A DNA stretch of 24,979 bases from Alectoria sarmentosa (lineage: Eukaryota; Ascomycota; Lecanoromycetes; Lecanorales; Parmeliaceae), in assembly GCA_009733775.1 (NCBI GenBank), contig WOGZ01000420.1, positions 1 through 24,979 of the forward strand, given 5' to 3'. The translations under genes were made by a program, and so were the position numbers. The stretch's first letter is position 1. Each line of letters begins with the position of its first letter. Shown here in pieces: positions 1 through 11,881 of the stretch. A model generated the notes under the pieces. That model saw only the letters and a list, made by a program, of their open reading frames with translations, ran no database searches and was not told the DNA's origin.

Positions 1-2690
1 ATATAACGTTATAATCTTTTAATAATAATAAATCGACGATGAAATTTATAAAAATGTCTTATTAACGTTTTTATAAAATTGAAAATAATTATAATAAATT
101 ATGTTCACGATATTTAAAAGCTTTAATTCTTTTGCAAATATAATAATTATTAATATATATAACGATTATCGTTTTTATATTCTTTTAATAACATTTTCAT
201 TTAAATAATTTATATATATAAGCGATTTTTGAATAATTATATATAAATTAATCGTGTATTTTTTAAATAATAATCGTATATATAAATTTAAATATTTATA
301 AGCGATTTTTATAATAAAGAATATCGTTTATAATAACGCATTTATTAAATGTGATATTTTTTAATTTCTTTTTATTATTAATAATTGTCTCGCATATTTC
401 GTTATATTTATTATCGATTTTATTTGTTTCGAACATTTTATAATAAAAAGAATTATTAATAACATTGATTTCGAATTCGATATTATCGAGATTTAAACGA
501 TTCGATATAAAAATAATTTGATATTATTATTTGAATCGTTTATTTATAAAATTAATAAATTTGTATTCAATTATTTAAGTGAGGATATTAATTTTAAAAT
601 TTTATAATCTCGAATAATAAATGATTTTAATGTTATACTCGAACAATATATCGAGATATTTAATTTAATAACGATTCAAATCACGTTTTTCAATAAAATA
701 TATAAAATCTTTATAATTCGTAAATATTTTAATCGAAATGCTAATACATTTTAACTCGAGTCGTTAATGTTTTAAATATCAAATAATAACGAATAATTCT
801 TTATCGTAGATTTGATAATTGCATTTAATCGAAATTAGGTTTTTGTTATAAAAGGTTATTAAATATAATATTTTTTCATTTTTATATTATGATAATATTC
901 CTTTATTAACATAATCAAAAAAAAAATTTTCAAAATTGTCTTTTTGAATTTATCGAAATGTCGCAAAATAAAAGCTTATATAACGTTAATTTTTAATTAA
1001 ATAAAAACTTTTTAATAAGCGGGTGATTATTCGTAAATAACATTTTTTTTTATAAAACGAATTATCGATTTGATTATTTTCGAGAAGTCTTTTATAAATC
1101 TTTTATAAAAATTATAAAAGTCGATAAAGATTTATATTTGTTTTAGATTTGTAAGTTATGTTCAATCGACGACGATTTATATCTTAATCGAATTTATTCG
1201 TAATTCATTAATAGATATTAATAAATTTAAAAATTTAATCTTTTATACATAAAATTCGCATTTGAAAATGTTTATTTATAAATCGATCTTTTATAATTTT
1301 TAAAGAATTAATCGAATATGTTGAATATGTTTTTTTTTAATTTTGTTATGAATAAGAATATTATTTAAATATATTTAATAAAAATTATTAAGATACTCGA
1401 AAAGAATATCGTTCATATATTGTTAATAAATAATAAAATTATTTATTAATTCAAATGAGAGCATTCGATATTTATATGTTTTAAAAAATATAATAAATGT
1501 AATAAAGTTTTCGTTATCGAAATACATTCGAAATTTATTAAAAATAACGATAATGTTAAATCGTGTAAGATATTTATAATCTTATATTTTTGTTAAAATC
1601 TCATTTATTAATGAAATAAAATATCGATTTCTTTTGATAATAACGTTTAATTTTCGATAATTCACACAAAATCGCAAATCTTTATTTAATTTTTTAATAA
1701 ATAAAATAGATAAGATAAATGAAACATAATTAAATATGATAAATTTTTTTCTAAAATGTTCATTTAAATATTTTTTAAGTTGTTCGAATTTGTAATTTGA
1801 TAATAAATAAATTCGATTTTTAAATAATATATTTTTGTTTATTCTTTTAACAAATTTCAATTTATGATTATAAAAATAATATAAAAATAATACGTTCGCT
1901 GGTGATTTATTAAAACATTTATATAATTATAATAATTCATAAAAAGTTTATTAAACATCTTTTAAGAAATGAAAATTTTAACATTATTAATTTAAACGTT
2001 TTTCGATATGTATAATTTATAGCATTTTTTATATTTAATTTTGAAATCGCATAAATATAACTTATTAATCGATATGCGATTATTTCGTTATAATTATAAT
2101 TTAATCTCGAAAGATTTATTAAAAATATCGTAAATCTCATTTATTATTAAAGAAAAAAGCTTATTTTTTTTGTTTCGAGTTAAATAATAATAAATCGATG
2201 CGTTAATTTCAACAATATCGATGAGATTAAGTTTTTTAATCATCTTTTTTTTAAATGTTTTAAATGTTAATGTCGACCTTTTTTTATTTAAAATGTTTTT
2301 GAAATAATTTATATCGAAATTATCTTTATTCGATTCATTTTTAATAATAAATTTAAAAGGTCGTATAATAATAATAGATAATGTTTTTAATAAAAACGAT
2401 AAATTCTTAAATGTTGATGTTTTATTATTATTATATTCACATCGTTTAAATATAAATAATATCTTATTTTTTAACATATCGAATATGATTTTATGTTTAT
2501 TCATTTATAATTTTTCGAAAATTAAATCGTTTTATTTTAATAAAACGATAAAGATAAAATAAGATTTTTTTTTATAATCGTGTATATTTAAAGTAAATAA
2601 AAGATAATAAATGATAGATTGTTTAAACAATCGTTTATTATAATCTCGTAATAATTTTAATTTAAAAAAAGAATAAAACTCGATTTATAA
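1..2690 (-). pseudogene. pol: G1 pol relic: protease tail, reverse transcriptase, RNase H, integrase start
   Basis: Broken Ty3/gypsy polyprotein. The open piece at 1,860-1,582 has the RT entry typical of gypsy elements (ending FCVNYRKLNVIIKRNRYF, family consensus LCVDYRxLNxxTxKNRYP). RT continues below through TAA stops. The catalytic YLDD is YLNN at 1,371-1,360, and NFYKRFIKDFS near 1,110-1,080 matches the conserved post-RT NFYRRFI. RNase H follows with a DYV..GILSQY-like block, RLELK and a TNYKDFIYF block (TDHKNLEYF in the family). Integrase begins near 350 with relics of the HHCC finger (YICKRIK near 140-120) and of the first catalytic Asp, now Asn, near 45. Frames change at least twice: between protease and RT, and in the T-run near 918-928. 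The protease tail reads NDLIFEKL near 2,530 and continues into 2,504-2,094. Inactive, because catalytic Asp codons are lost. Confidence 0.93.
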
Positions 2691-2995
2691 ACGTTTATAT
2701 ATTTTAAATACGATAATTTTATTAATAATAATATAAACTTCGATGCATTCGCAATTTATATAAAAATTCGTAAATATCATTTATCGATTTTATAATAATA
2801 ACGTAATTGTTATTCGAAAGAAACGTCGTATTAAGAAATCATTTAAAATATTCGTTAAACACATATTCGTATTATCTCTTATCGTGATTTTGAAAAAGAT
2901 TAATCTTTTTTCAAGTTATTCGAAGAGTCTTTCAAATCATCGTCGTCGTTATTATTCATTTTTATAATATATATTTAAATAACTTTTTTGTTCGA

Positions 2996-4300
2996 TTAAA
3001 AATAATCACGTTTAATGTGTTTAATTTGATTATAATTATAACATATAAACTTTTTAATATCGATTTCGACTTTAATTTTAATAAATGAAATCGATATAAT
3101 AAATTTTATAAATGTTGTTATAATGCGAATAATTCTCATTATTAAGATAATTAATTTTTTTATTAAAAATATAATTTTAAATATAAATGTTTTAATTTTT
3201 TTTTTATATTCAACACATTGAATGTTATTCAATTTTCGTAAATATTTTTTAATAAATGTTAATTCGTTAAAATCTTTATATGCGTTTTAATTTTTTCGTA
3301 AACCTTCACGAATCTTTAAACGTAAGTGTCGTATTATATTATTTTTATCTTTATCGATAATTTAATTAAGTCGAATAAAATCGATATAAAATTTTATAAA
3401 AGATATAATATCTTGTTAAAGAAAGTTATATTATCGTTTAACATTATTTTATCGATTAAAATTCTCGTGAATGTCGATCAAATCATTCATTATTTTTTTA
3501 TAAAATTAATATGAGTTCGAATAATTTCTCAATCGACGTTTTATAATTTATTTTAAAGTTTTTTCTTTCAGTTTAAAAATGACATATATTAATTTGAATT
3601 TAATAATAAAATATTAATTATAATTAATAATAAATTTTTGATTTATTTTAAAAGATTAATCGTTTTATATAAAACTCTTTTTATTCGTAAAAATAAAAGA
3701 ATTAAATAATTTGAAAAAGTTGTTTTTTTTCAATATAAGTCGATTTTTGAGTTTATTATAAAAAAGTTCATTTTTTGAATTCTCTTTTAAATTTTTTTTC
3801 AATAATTAAAAATTTATTATATTGATTTTTCGTTATAATTATATTATTTGCTTTTATTAATTATAAGCGATATTATTCGATTATTAAATTATAAATTTAA
3901 ATTTATATAAAAATTTTATAATCTCATTTTTATCGATAAAAATTTTATAAAAACGAAATAAAAATTCGCGAAAATTATCTCGTTCAAAACGAAGTTAATT
4001 TAACATATTAAAAAACTTTTTAAATGCAATTTTCGCTCAATGTAATAACTGCTTATTAATAAAAATGTATTATAAATTTAATTTATAATGCTGAAAAAGG
4101 TCTTCGAAATCTTTAAATATAATTGAAATACGATGTGATTTGATTTTATTTAAGAAATTTTAAATGTGATTTATTTTTTTTATTTCGATAAAGATTATTA
4201 ATATAAAAAAAAAAAAAAAGAGAAAAAAAAGAAAAAAGATTTAAATATTTCGAAAAATATAATATTAAAAAATATTGTGACAAAGAAGAATGTTAACACT
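2996..4300 (-). pseudogene. gag: G1 gag relic with CCHC zinc knuckle
   Basis: The readable part is 3,232-2,996 (78 codons). Residues 64-77 have the retroviral-type knuckle spacing C-x2-C-x4-H-x4-C, but the second and fourth ligands are Tyr: ICYNYNQIKHIKRDY, at 3,043-3,002. TGT/TGC to TAT/TAC is the G-to-A change seen across the block. A VEIDIKK stretch just before it resembles the MEIDA motif that often precedes the knuckle in fungal gypsy Gag. Further up (3,240-4,300) I could only follow short pieces, so the start of gag is not determined. Below it, an acidic linker (about 2,950-2,890) leads towards the protease. Knuckle call firm; gag limits approximate. Confidence 0.75.
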
Positions 4301-4886
4301 TTTTATTTAATATATTTAATAATTTTCGTGTGATAAAGAAATTTGATTTTAGCATATAAAAAATAACAAAAAATGTTATTTAATCGTTTATTTCTTTATT
4401 AAACTTTCGTGAAAACAATGTGTTAATTAAATAACGTTTTTTCAATTTCGTTATTTATACAAAAAATATTTATTATATTATTATTAATTTCGTGTAAAGA
4501 AACTTGTTAATGCGAAGTGAAAAAAAAAACTTTAAAAGATTATAAAATCGTGATTTTTTATTCGATAATGATGTTATAAAAAATTTAAATACCTTTAATA
4601 ATAATCTTTCGAACGATATAATCGATGTTGTTTTAATTTAAATTGTATAAAAATAATGTGTAATTATCTTTTTCGATTCGTTAATTAAATAAATGTTTTA
4701 ATATTTTCTTTATATTCGTTATTATTAATAAAATAAATCGTTATCTTAATGCGAATTATTCGAATTTCAATTATCATAAATAATTTGATTTAAAAATATA
4801 ATATTTTAATAATTTTTATGTCTTAATAAAACCTTTATTAACACGATTTTTTGAATTCGTTAATTAATACGAATAAAATAAGTGAG
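4301..4886. other. G1 leader / upper gag region, nothing readable
   Basis: AT-rich sequence between the readable gag and the candidate LTR. It holds an A-run at 4,203-4,218 and loosely repeated TTCGTGTxAAAGAAA words (near 4,325 and 4,487), but no frame I can assign. A primer-binding site should lie just below 4,887 if the LTR call is right; I could not match it to a tRNA end. Confidence 0.4.
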
Positions 4887-5021
4887 GTGACTTAATTATA
4901 ATATCAAAATTAATATAAAGTTATATTATATAAGTATATTAAATAAGACAATTAAGTGAAAAGAAAGTATATATATAAAAAAAAGACATTTATATGAAAA
5001 TAAATGTCTTTATTAAGTCAC
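4887..5021 (-). repeat. candidate 5' LTR of G1 with terminal inverted repeats and hairpin
   Basis: GTGACTTAAT (4,887-4,896) and its exact reverse complement ATTAAGTCAC (5,012-5,021) bound a 135-bp segment, so on the minus strand it runs TGACTTAAT to ATTAAGTCA, in the TG...CA form of LTR ends. The G2 coding frame ends exactly where TGA begins, supporting an insertion junction here. Inside it AAAGACATTTA (4,982-4,992) and TAAATGTCTTT (5,001-5,011) make a perfect 11-bp stem with an 8-nt loop. About 133 bp is short for a gypsy LTR, the partner LTR is outside the window, and a target duplication cannot be checked. It could instead be a small inverted-repeat element. Confidence 0.35.
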
Positions 5022-7380
5022 GTTAAGTTAAATCGAGTAGTGTTAAAGAAATGTAATGTTAAAGAAAAGTTAGTTTTATTAAAAATATAAAATACGCTCG
5101 TAACAATATCGTTAAAAAGTTTGATTTTTAAAGTAAGATTTATTCTTATTTTCTTTAAAATTGATTTCGAATTTAATAAATTTATGAATTTAATAAACAT
5201 GAATTTTTCGTTTTGAGAAGATTTGGCGATTAAAGAATAATTTTTTAAATTCACGAAGTAAGTTTTTTCAATTTCGTATTTCATTATTAAGTTAATTTTA
5301 TAATAACGAGATATAATGAATAAAAAATCGTTATCGTTTCGTATATTAACAAAATTGAATTCAATGTTTATAAAATGAAAATATATGTTTTTCATTTTTG
5401 ATTCGAAAAGAAAATCATAATTTGATAATAATTCTTTTCTTTTCAAGAAAACGATTATTATTTTAATTAACTTTGAAGAAATAATTTATTTTCTTTTCGT
5501 TCGAACGATTCGTCGAATACGCACGTTATTTCGAGACGTAAATTGCATAAATATAAAAACATTTCGACATTTCGTGAAAATTATATTTTTTTTAAAAAGA
5601 TCAATAATTATTTCTTTCGAATTAAGAATATTTATTTTTATTAAAAAATTTGTTTTGAGATTATTAATAATGTGTATATTTTTGATAAATTTAATTATAA
5701 TTAATTTTTTTTTCGTCGTTTTTTCTTTTATGAAGAAAGAAAGTGTAATTTATTTATTCGTGAAATGTCGATTGAAATTTATTTTTCGCAGAGTGATTGC
5801 GAATTTATGTCTTTTTATAATTAAGAAAGATATGAATCGTTTTAAAAACAATTTGTTATTTATATTTATAAAACATTTTGTATTTAAATAATTTGATTTA
5901 AAAGACGCATTTTTAAAGAAATTGAAAAGTTCGATCAAATAATGTTAAAAATAAAAAAACATTTCGTTCGAAAAAGTAAAAGAGATTATTGATTTAATTA
6001 ATTTCAATTTTTTAATAATAAACGATTTTTTCGTCAAAATCGATTCATATAATAATTTTTCAAATTTTATTATTTTTCGTCGATAAAATTTCGATCGAAA
6101 ATGTGTATATAAAAGATTGTTAAAAGCAAATTTCTTTTGATATTTACGATATATTAATTTTTCGTTTATTTTGTTAATTATGATATAATAAAAGATAGCG
6201 ACGAATTTAACGTTTACGTCGTTTTTAAATTACGTTTTATTTTCGTTTTTCGAAGATTTATTTTCATGAGCATCGTGAAATTGTTTTTCATTATTTATGT
6301 GATAAATAAAAAAATTTGCGAAATAATGAGTATTAAAATTTTTATAAAAATTTTCGATATTATAATAAATATCTTTATTAAAAAATTTATTAAAATAAAC
6401 TTTTTGCGAAGCGCGAGTTATAAACATTTTATTAAATTCTTCTGAATTTTCGTATTTCGAATTTTTATATTTTGAATTCTCGTATTTAGAATTTTCATAT
6501 TTTTGATTATTATTATATTGTTTCAAAGAATAAAATAATTATTCATTTCGATTTTCATAATTCGATCGATTCGAATATTATAATTAATTTAATTATGCGT
6601 TTTTAATCGTGATTATAAACGATTGTTTGAGTGCTGAAAGATCGTTTTTTGAAATAAATGAATTTGATTAAGGCGGTTTTTGAACTTACGCTTGAATCGA
6701 TAATTGTGTATAAGATAATATTTGATAATTTTGATTTTGTTAATAAAAAGTGTAAGTTTGTTGATTATAAAAAAAATATATAAAAAAGTTTATATAATTT
6801 AAATATAACGGCGTTAATTGAAAAGTATACGATTTCGGCATAAAAAATCGTGAAAAAAAAAATGATTTATTCGTATATATATATATTTTTTTTTGATATT
6901 GATTTTTTCTTTTCGAATCGATTTCGATTATAATCACGTTTATAATTATATTTACGTTTTTTATTCTTTTTACGATCACGAATTTCTTTGCGAATATTCT
7001 TTTATTGAGATTTCTTTTATTGATAAACACGATATTATAATTTTTTGCGATTATTAAATTTTTTCGTGAATTGACGTAAAATAATGTGAGAAATAAACGA
7101 TAATATAAAAATTTGAAATTCGACGTTTAAATGATTTCAAGTTTAAATAATTTGAGCATGTTCGTTCGTGATATTTGTTTGAATTGCATATTTAAATACG
7201 TTTTAAACGTAATTAATTGAATCTCGTTTATTATCAGCGTTTATTATAATATAAATTTGTTTAATAAATTAATTCAATGTTGAAAATATCGAGATTTTGA
7301 ATCTTTTTTGCAGGCGAATAAATGTTTTTTTAAATTTTGTTTATAATTATATTATGATATTTTTTTCATTTTAAGAAAAA
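5018..7380 (-). pseudogene. G2 Gag/protease polyprotein relic of a second gypsy-type element
   Basis: One minus-strand frame can be followed from about 7,380 to 5,018 across a handful of mostly TAA stops with no frame change; the open pieces at 7,030-6,740, 6,526-6,230, 5,938-5,750 and 5,446-5,018 are all in phase. In order: a Gag-like N-terminal part, a Q/N/S-rich linker with a KYENS repeat (6,502-6,443), a C2H2-like finger relic (YRKYQKKF...HF, 6,151-6,095, ligand Cys now Tyr), then a retropepsin-like domain. There FININN at 5,869-5,852 fits a mutated D-T/S-G active site, and FLIKINILNSKEIIIDL (about 5,660-5,610) fits the C-terminal 'LLIGxDILG' part of these proteases. The tail (5,446-5,018) resembles the linker that precedes RT in such polyproteins. 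RT is missing because G1 sequence begins at 5,020. Not the G1 gene: G1 has its own knuckle and protease. Confidence 0.75.
6443..6502 (-). repeat. 4 x 15-bp in-frame minisatellite (KYENS)
   Basis: Four consecutive 15-bp units encode KYENS, KYENS, KYKNS, KYENS in the G2 relic, in the linker before the zinc finger. The unit differs by single transitions between copies. Confidence 0.85.
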
Positions 7381-8998
7381 GTGTTTAATTATTAAAAAAG
7401 TGTCGTTTTATAAAAATAAATAAAAAGATTTACTCGTATAATATTCTCGTCTTTAATTATAACGTAATCTTTTATTCGTCGATAAAAGAAATATATTTTT
7501 CGATATATGTTTTTTTTGCTTGCAAAGATAATGTTATCGATATCGTAAAATTCTTTTAAATTTAAATGAAAAAATCTTAAGTCGAAAACACGAAAATTGT
7601 TTTCAGAATTTCTTTGATTTTTTTAAGTTTGTTTAAAAGGTTTTTGAGATTTTTACGATTCGAAAGGATTTGTTAAATCGAATGTAAATTGAAAGTTATT
7701 TAAGATAATTTGCATAATTTATAACATTATTTATTATATAATAAAGTTTATTTTTGAAAAAGTAGAAAATAAAGATTATTGCGTTTTTGATTTTTAAAAA
7801 AATTAAGAAAATAAAGATTTAATCGTGTTTTTTTACTCGAAAGTTCGATTATCGAGATTAAGAAAATCGATATTAAAGAAATTACGAAATTCGTTAAAAT
7901 TATTATTATTTTTGATCATTTTGTTAAAAATAACTTTTTCAGATGAAAAAAAAAGGAATTTCAAATCGTTAAAAAATAGAAAAAATGCAAAGGGTGATTT
8001 AGATTTTCGAATTGTCGACGAAAAGAGTGAAGAAATAAAACGTTTTGATGTGAGTGTAAATTAACGTCGTTTTTTTTTTTTGAAAAATCGGATTTTTTAT
8101 ATCAAGGGTAATCGTTTCGTTAAAATAAATAAATTTAAATATAAAATCGTTATTAAATAAATTCTCGAAAATTCTTTTAATAAGATGACTAAATTTAAAT
8201 GTGAAATCGTTATTAAATAAATCTTCGAAAGTTTTTTCGCTTTTCGATAAAGCGATTTTTTTTAAAATGATTATTTTGATAAATGAAATAATAAAAGAAA
8301 TATGAAAAATAATTTCGTTAATAATGAATCTTATAATCGACGAAAAATAAATATGTTTTTGTTAAAAATAACGAGTGCAATTCGTAAATAAGATTTGTTG
8401 ATCGTTTAATTAAAAGATCAAAAAAATGATTCGATCGAATTAAATCGAATTTATGCACGCTCGTTTTTAATAGTGATTTTAATATTTTTAAAAATAAACG
8501 GCGAACGAAAGTTATTTCGTATAATATGATTTATCAATTAACGACTTTTTTTATTTAACAAATCTGCGTAAAAGTAATCATTAATAAAAAAAAATTATAA
8601 TTAAAAAATAAAAATAATTGTTTTACGATTCACGAGATTAATGAAAAAAATCACTTTAAAAGTCTCGTCGATCAATTTGAAAAATAATTGTTAATGATTA
8701 TAAAAAAAAATAAAGTGAATTTTTGATGTGTAAAAGAAGTTTTATTGATATGAAGCGAACTTTTGATAATATTGAATATAATTTCAATGTTGTTATTAAT
8801 TAACAAGATTTTCGATAGAAATGAGATTTTTATATTATGAAACGATTTTTTTCATATGCGGAAACAAAAGGATAAAAGAAAATAAAAAAATAAATCATGT
8901 TATTGAGTGTGTAATGATTCTTTAGAAAAGTTATCGAAAGAAAGATTTATTATATATTAATGTTAAACTTTCTATCAAGTTAAGCTTTTCTTAATAAA
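7381..8998. other. G2 upstream region: leader/LTR expected, not resolved
   Basis: AT-rich. Short minus-strand coding-like pieces in the G2 phase persist to roughly 7,560, then the signal fades. The 5' LTR of G2 should lie here, but no repeat partner is in the window to define it. A plus-strand open frame at 7,825-8,064 has no family resemblance I can name. A 60-bp tandem repeat lies at 8,131-8,245. Around 8,977-8,999 the sequence changes to T1. Confidence 0.4.
8131..8245. repeat. 60-bp tandem duplication
   Basis: AAATTTAAAT...ATCGTTATTAAATAA recurs with exact 60-bp spacing (starts 8,131 and 8,191), two copies, differing mostly by transitions. It may belong to the G2 leader or LTR. Confidence 0.75.
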
Positions 8999-10179
8999 TG
9001 CTTATTAATTTATTTATAAATCGTCGATTCATTTAAAAAGATTAATTGATTAATTTGTTAATTAGTTAATATAATAAATTAATTATTATAAAGAAAAATA
9101 TTGCGTTAATTAATTTTTTTTTTATTCGTTTATAAGATTAATCGAGACGATATAAAACTTTTTAAACGATATTCTCGTCGACGATGAGGTTAAATTCGTC
9201 GAATAATATATATATTAATTTGTTTAAATATAATATAAAACGCTTTTTAAAATAAGCGAGTAATTATTATTTTACGTTTTAATTAATAATTTTAAAACGT
9301 TAACTCGAGTTAATATTTAAAATAAAAATGATATTATATAAACGTTAATGAAATTTCATAGTTTGTAAAGATTGTAAATTTATATAATACGAATTAATTA
9401 AAATAACGTTATTATTATAATTTTATTCGATTTTTTTTTAAATGAAAGCTCGAATAAGTTTTGAGATAAACGATAATATAATTATAAAAATAGTAACATT
9501 ATTTTATAAACGTTTTATTAAAGAATTTTCAATCGGTTTTTAATTCGATTAAATTTTATATATAACGTTTTTCGAGTTAGATTAAAATTTTATTAATTAA
9601 GTTTTTTTCAATAAATGATTATATTTAATGATTATATTTTAATTAATTATTTATCATTTAATTATATTTTTATCTTTACGATTTATTATATATTTACGAA
9701 CTTTTTTCTTTTTTTAATTAACATTATTCAGAATTATTATATTATAAATAATTTATATTAATAAAAAATGATGTTAAAACTTTAATATAAACATCACACG
9801 AACGTAAAACATTATATTTTATTTTTATATCACATTTTTTTATTCGCGTGTTAAGATTTGTCGATAAATTATATAATAAAATGTTTTTAACACGATTTAA
9901 TTTTTATATACGTAACGTATAAAAAATACAATTATAAAACATTATTATTATATTTTTTTAAACGAAACATAATATAAAGATTTTGCTCGATTTTTAAATA
10001 ATAATTATTATTATAATAAATAATTATAATAATTATTATTATAACGATTATTTATTTAAATGTGATTTTATATTTATATAATGCGATTTTGTCTTTTATA
10101 TACTTTTAATAATAATTTAAGTAAAAATTTGCGAGGTCGATTGCTAGTTTTGCGCTCCCGCAAAGAATTTTGCAAAAAG
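8999..10179 (+). mobile_element. T1: 3' terminal part of a TIR transposon (copy A)
   Basis: About 1.18 kb aligns by eye along its length with 20,554-21,753 in the same orientation: the GATTAATTGATTAATT block, ATATAAAACTTTTTAAACGAT, GTTTAAATATAATATAA, TCACACGAAC and TATAATGCGATT all recur in order. It ends in GTTTTGCGCTCCCG...TTTTGCAAAAAG, the outer end of T2. The terminal 80 bp differ from T2 mainly by C-to-T/G-to-A changes. Left of 8,999 the similarity stops abruptly, so the rest of T1 has been cut away, probably by G2 or an earlier insertion. Confidence 0.8.
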
Positions 10180-11056
10180 CTATAAAGCTAAAGTTAGCAC
10201 TTTTAGCACTTCGCCTCGATAGTGCTTTAAATATATTTATTAAATAGCCGCTTATCGTCGTAATTATACGTATTTATTATCAAGTAAATATATTATTTCT
10301 ATCAAATTAACAATCACGTGATTCGATTAATTTATTAATTCGACGATATTATTTATATTCATAACTCGTAAATCTCTTTATAAAGATTTCTAAGTTTAAA
10401 AACATTATTAATATCTTAACGATAAATAGTAATATTAATGATTTTTGCATTTAATAAAAATTGAGATTTAATATGAAACAAAACGTTTATAATATATAAA
10501 AGAAATGAATTGTTTTTATAAAGTCTATTGCAAATCTAGTAGTCTTTTATAAAATTATATTATACATAATTAATTGCGAATACAATCGTCGCAACTTTTT
10601 AACTGATCGATATATGTTAACATTAATAGCTTTAATAATAATAATTATCGTAATAATAAAGAAATTTAACAACAATAATTAAATGAAATAATTAAAAAGA
10701 AATACGCATTAAATATTATAATTAAAATTTTCGTTGCCAGACTTAATATAAACTTGACAAAAAAAAATTAAAATAATAATTTTTCGGGTGACGATTAAAT
10801 TAGTGATTTAATTTAAAATAAATTCGACAACTTTTCAACTTCTCAATTATATATTATTTTCAAAAGCGATTAAAAAATTACGCTTTTTTTAAGTCATTTT
10901 TTATATATATTAATGTATAATTTTCGAACTTTATAAAAAAATTAATTAATGTTAACTCGCATAAAATAAAACTTTTAATGATTTTTATCAAGTTCGATGA
11001 TTTAATTATTTCTTTAAATTATTTCTTTTAATTATTTCTTTTAATTATCGTTGCTA
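10180..11056. other. spacer between the facing ends of T1 and T2
   Basis: About 880 bp of AT-rich DNA lying outside both element ends. It keeps more CpA and CpT than its neighbours (for example GTCTATTGCAAATC near 10,523), so it may be less mutated or single-copy. GCTAAAGTTAGC (10,187-10,198) is palindromic, and AGCACT...AGTGCT (10,207-10,228) is an inverted pair right at the T1 end. Three copies of an AATTATTTCTTTT word lie at 11,002-11,047. No gene seen. Confidence 0.5.
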
Positions 11057-11178
11057 AACCTTTTTACTTTTTTTTGCAAAATCCTTAACGGAAGCGCAAA
11101 ACTTGCAATCGCCCCCGCAATTTTTTGTTTAAACGACCGTCAAATGCACGCAAAAGATAAAATCGTAATATAATAATA
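11057..11178 (-). repeat. left terminal inverted repeat of T2 (copy C)
   Basis: CTTTTTTTTGCAAAATCC, then GCGCAAAACTTGCA, then CCCCCGCAATTTTTTG, then ACCGTCAAATGCACGCAAAAGATA: block by block the reverse complement of 21,645-21,764, with a few transitions. Similarity fades beyond AATCG...ATCGTG near 11,178. GC-rich runs such as CGCCCCCGC survive inside the AT block. Confidence 0.9.
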
Positions 11179-11881
11179 AAATCGTGTAAAAATGAAATCG
11201 TGTATAATTCATTAATTATTCAAAATAAATGTAATCTTTTTAAACCTCGATTTATTTATCGTTATTATTATTATCGTTATTATTATCGTTCGCGCTCGAT
11301 TAATAATCGATTTCATCATTTTTTATTTATATTATTATCAAAATCACGTAAAAAATAAAATAATCGTCGTAATAATTATTTCATCTTTTTAATCGAATTA
11401 AAATTGAAATTATTCAATAAACGATATAATATAAATTAAACGATATAACATAAATATATAAAAAGGCTCTTTCATTATATTTATAAATTATATTATTATT
11501 ATTATATTATTACGCAAAAAACTCAATTCTAAAAAAAATTCTGTAAAAAAAAAACGTGCAAATATCTTTATAATCTTTAATAATAAATGATTCTCGTTCG
11601 ATTAAATCGAAAAAAATAAAATTATAATAAAGATAAATATATTTATTACATTTATTATTAAAATATTCAATTTAAAACTCGTTATAAAATCTTATATAAT
11701 AATCACGTTATTATTAAAACTTAATAAATCGAAATCTTTTGAATAACAACGATTTTCTTCGATAATTGAATTTTTTTTAAATCTTTTATAATTCAATTCG
11801 CCGCTATCGAATTAATTATTTGATTTTTTATATAATATATTATCGTTAAAGTTATCGATAAATAAAGAACGATTTATAAGT
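11179..11881 (+). other. T2 5' subterminal region
   Basis: AT-rich, no readable frame. It contains ATTATCGTT repeats at about 11,258-11,290 and alternating AT stretches. Position suggests leader or promoter of the T2 gene; nothing more can be supported. Confidence 0.4.

Larger units (their letters stand above)
1..5021 (-). mobile_element. Ty3/gypsy LTR retrotransposon G1 (left end outside window)
   Basis: Going down the minus strand the order is candidate LTR (4,887-5,021), leader and gag, CCHC knuckle (3,043-3,002), protease tail (about 2,650-2,490), reverse transcriptase (about 1,930-1,090), RNase H (about 960-560) and integrase (from about 350 off the left edge). This protease-RT-RNaseH-integrase order defines Ty3/gypsy (Metaviridae-like) elements. 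The 3' LTR is not in the window. The right limit is inferred from where G2 coding stops at 5,020. Confidence 0.85.

Noticed and set aside
1937..2140. Minus-strand 67-codon frame between G1 protease and RT as a separate gene.
   Set aside because: Overlaps the pol relic; the real pol linker is readable in another frame.
3326..3514. Plus-strand 62-codon open frame.
   Set aside because: Lies opposite the G1 gag region and has no motif; AT-rich chance frame.
5574..5891. Plus-strand 105-codon open frame rich in Phe/Ile, membrane-like.
   Set aside because: Exact opposite strand of the G2 protease domain; hydrophobicity is a by-product of T-rich sequence.
6443..6502. Regular repeats as a CRISPR-like array.
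   Set aside because: Contiguous 15-bp coding units without spacers, in a eukaryotic transposon.
7825..8064. Plus-strand 79-codon frame with a charged C-terminal half.
   Set aside because: No family resemblance, no conserved context, and length within chance for AT-rich DNA with few constraints.
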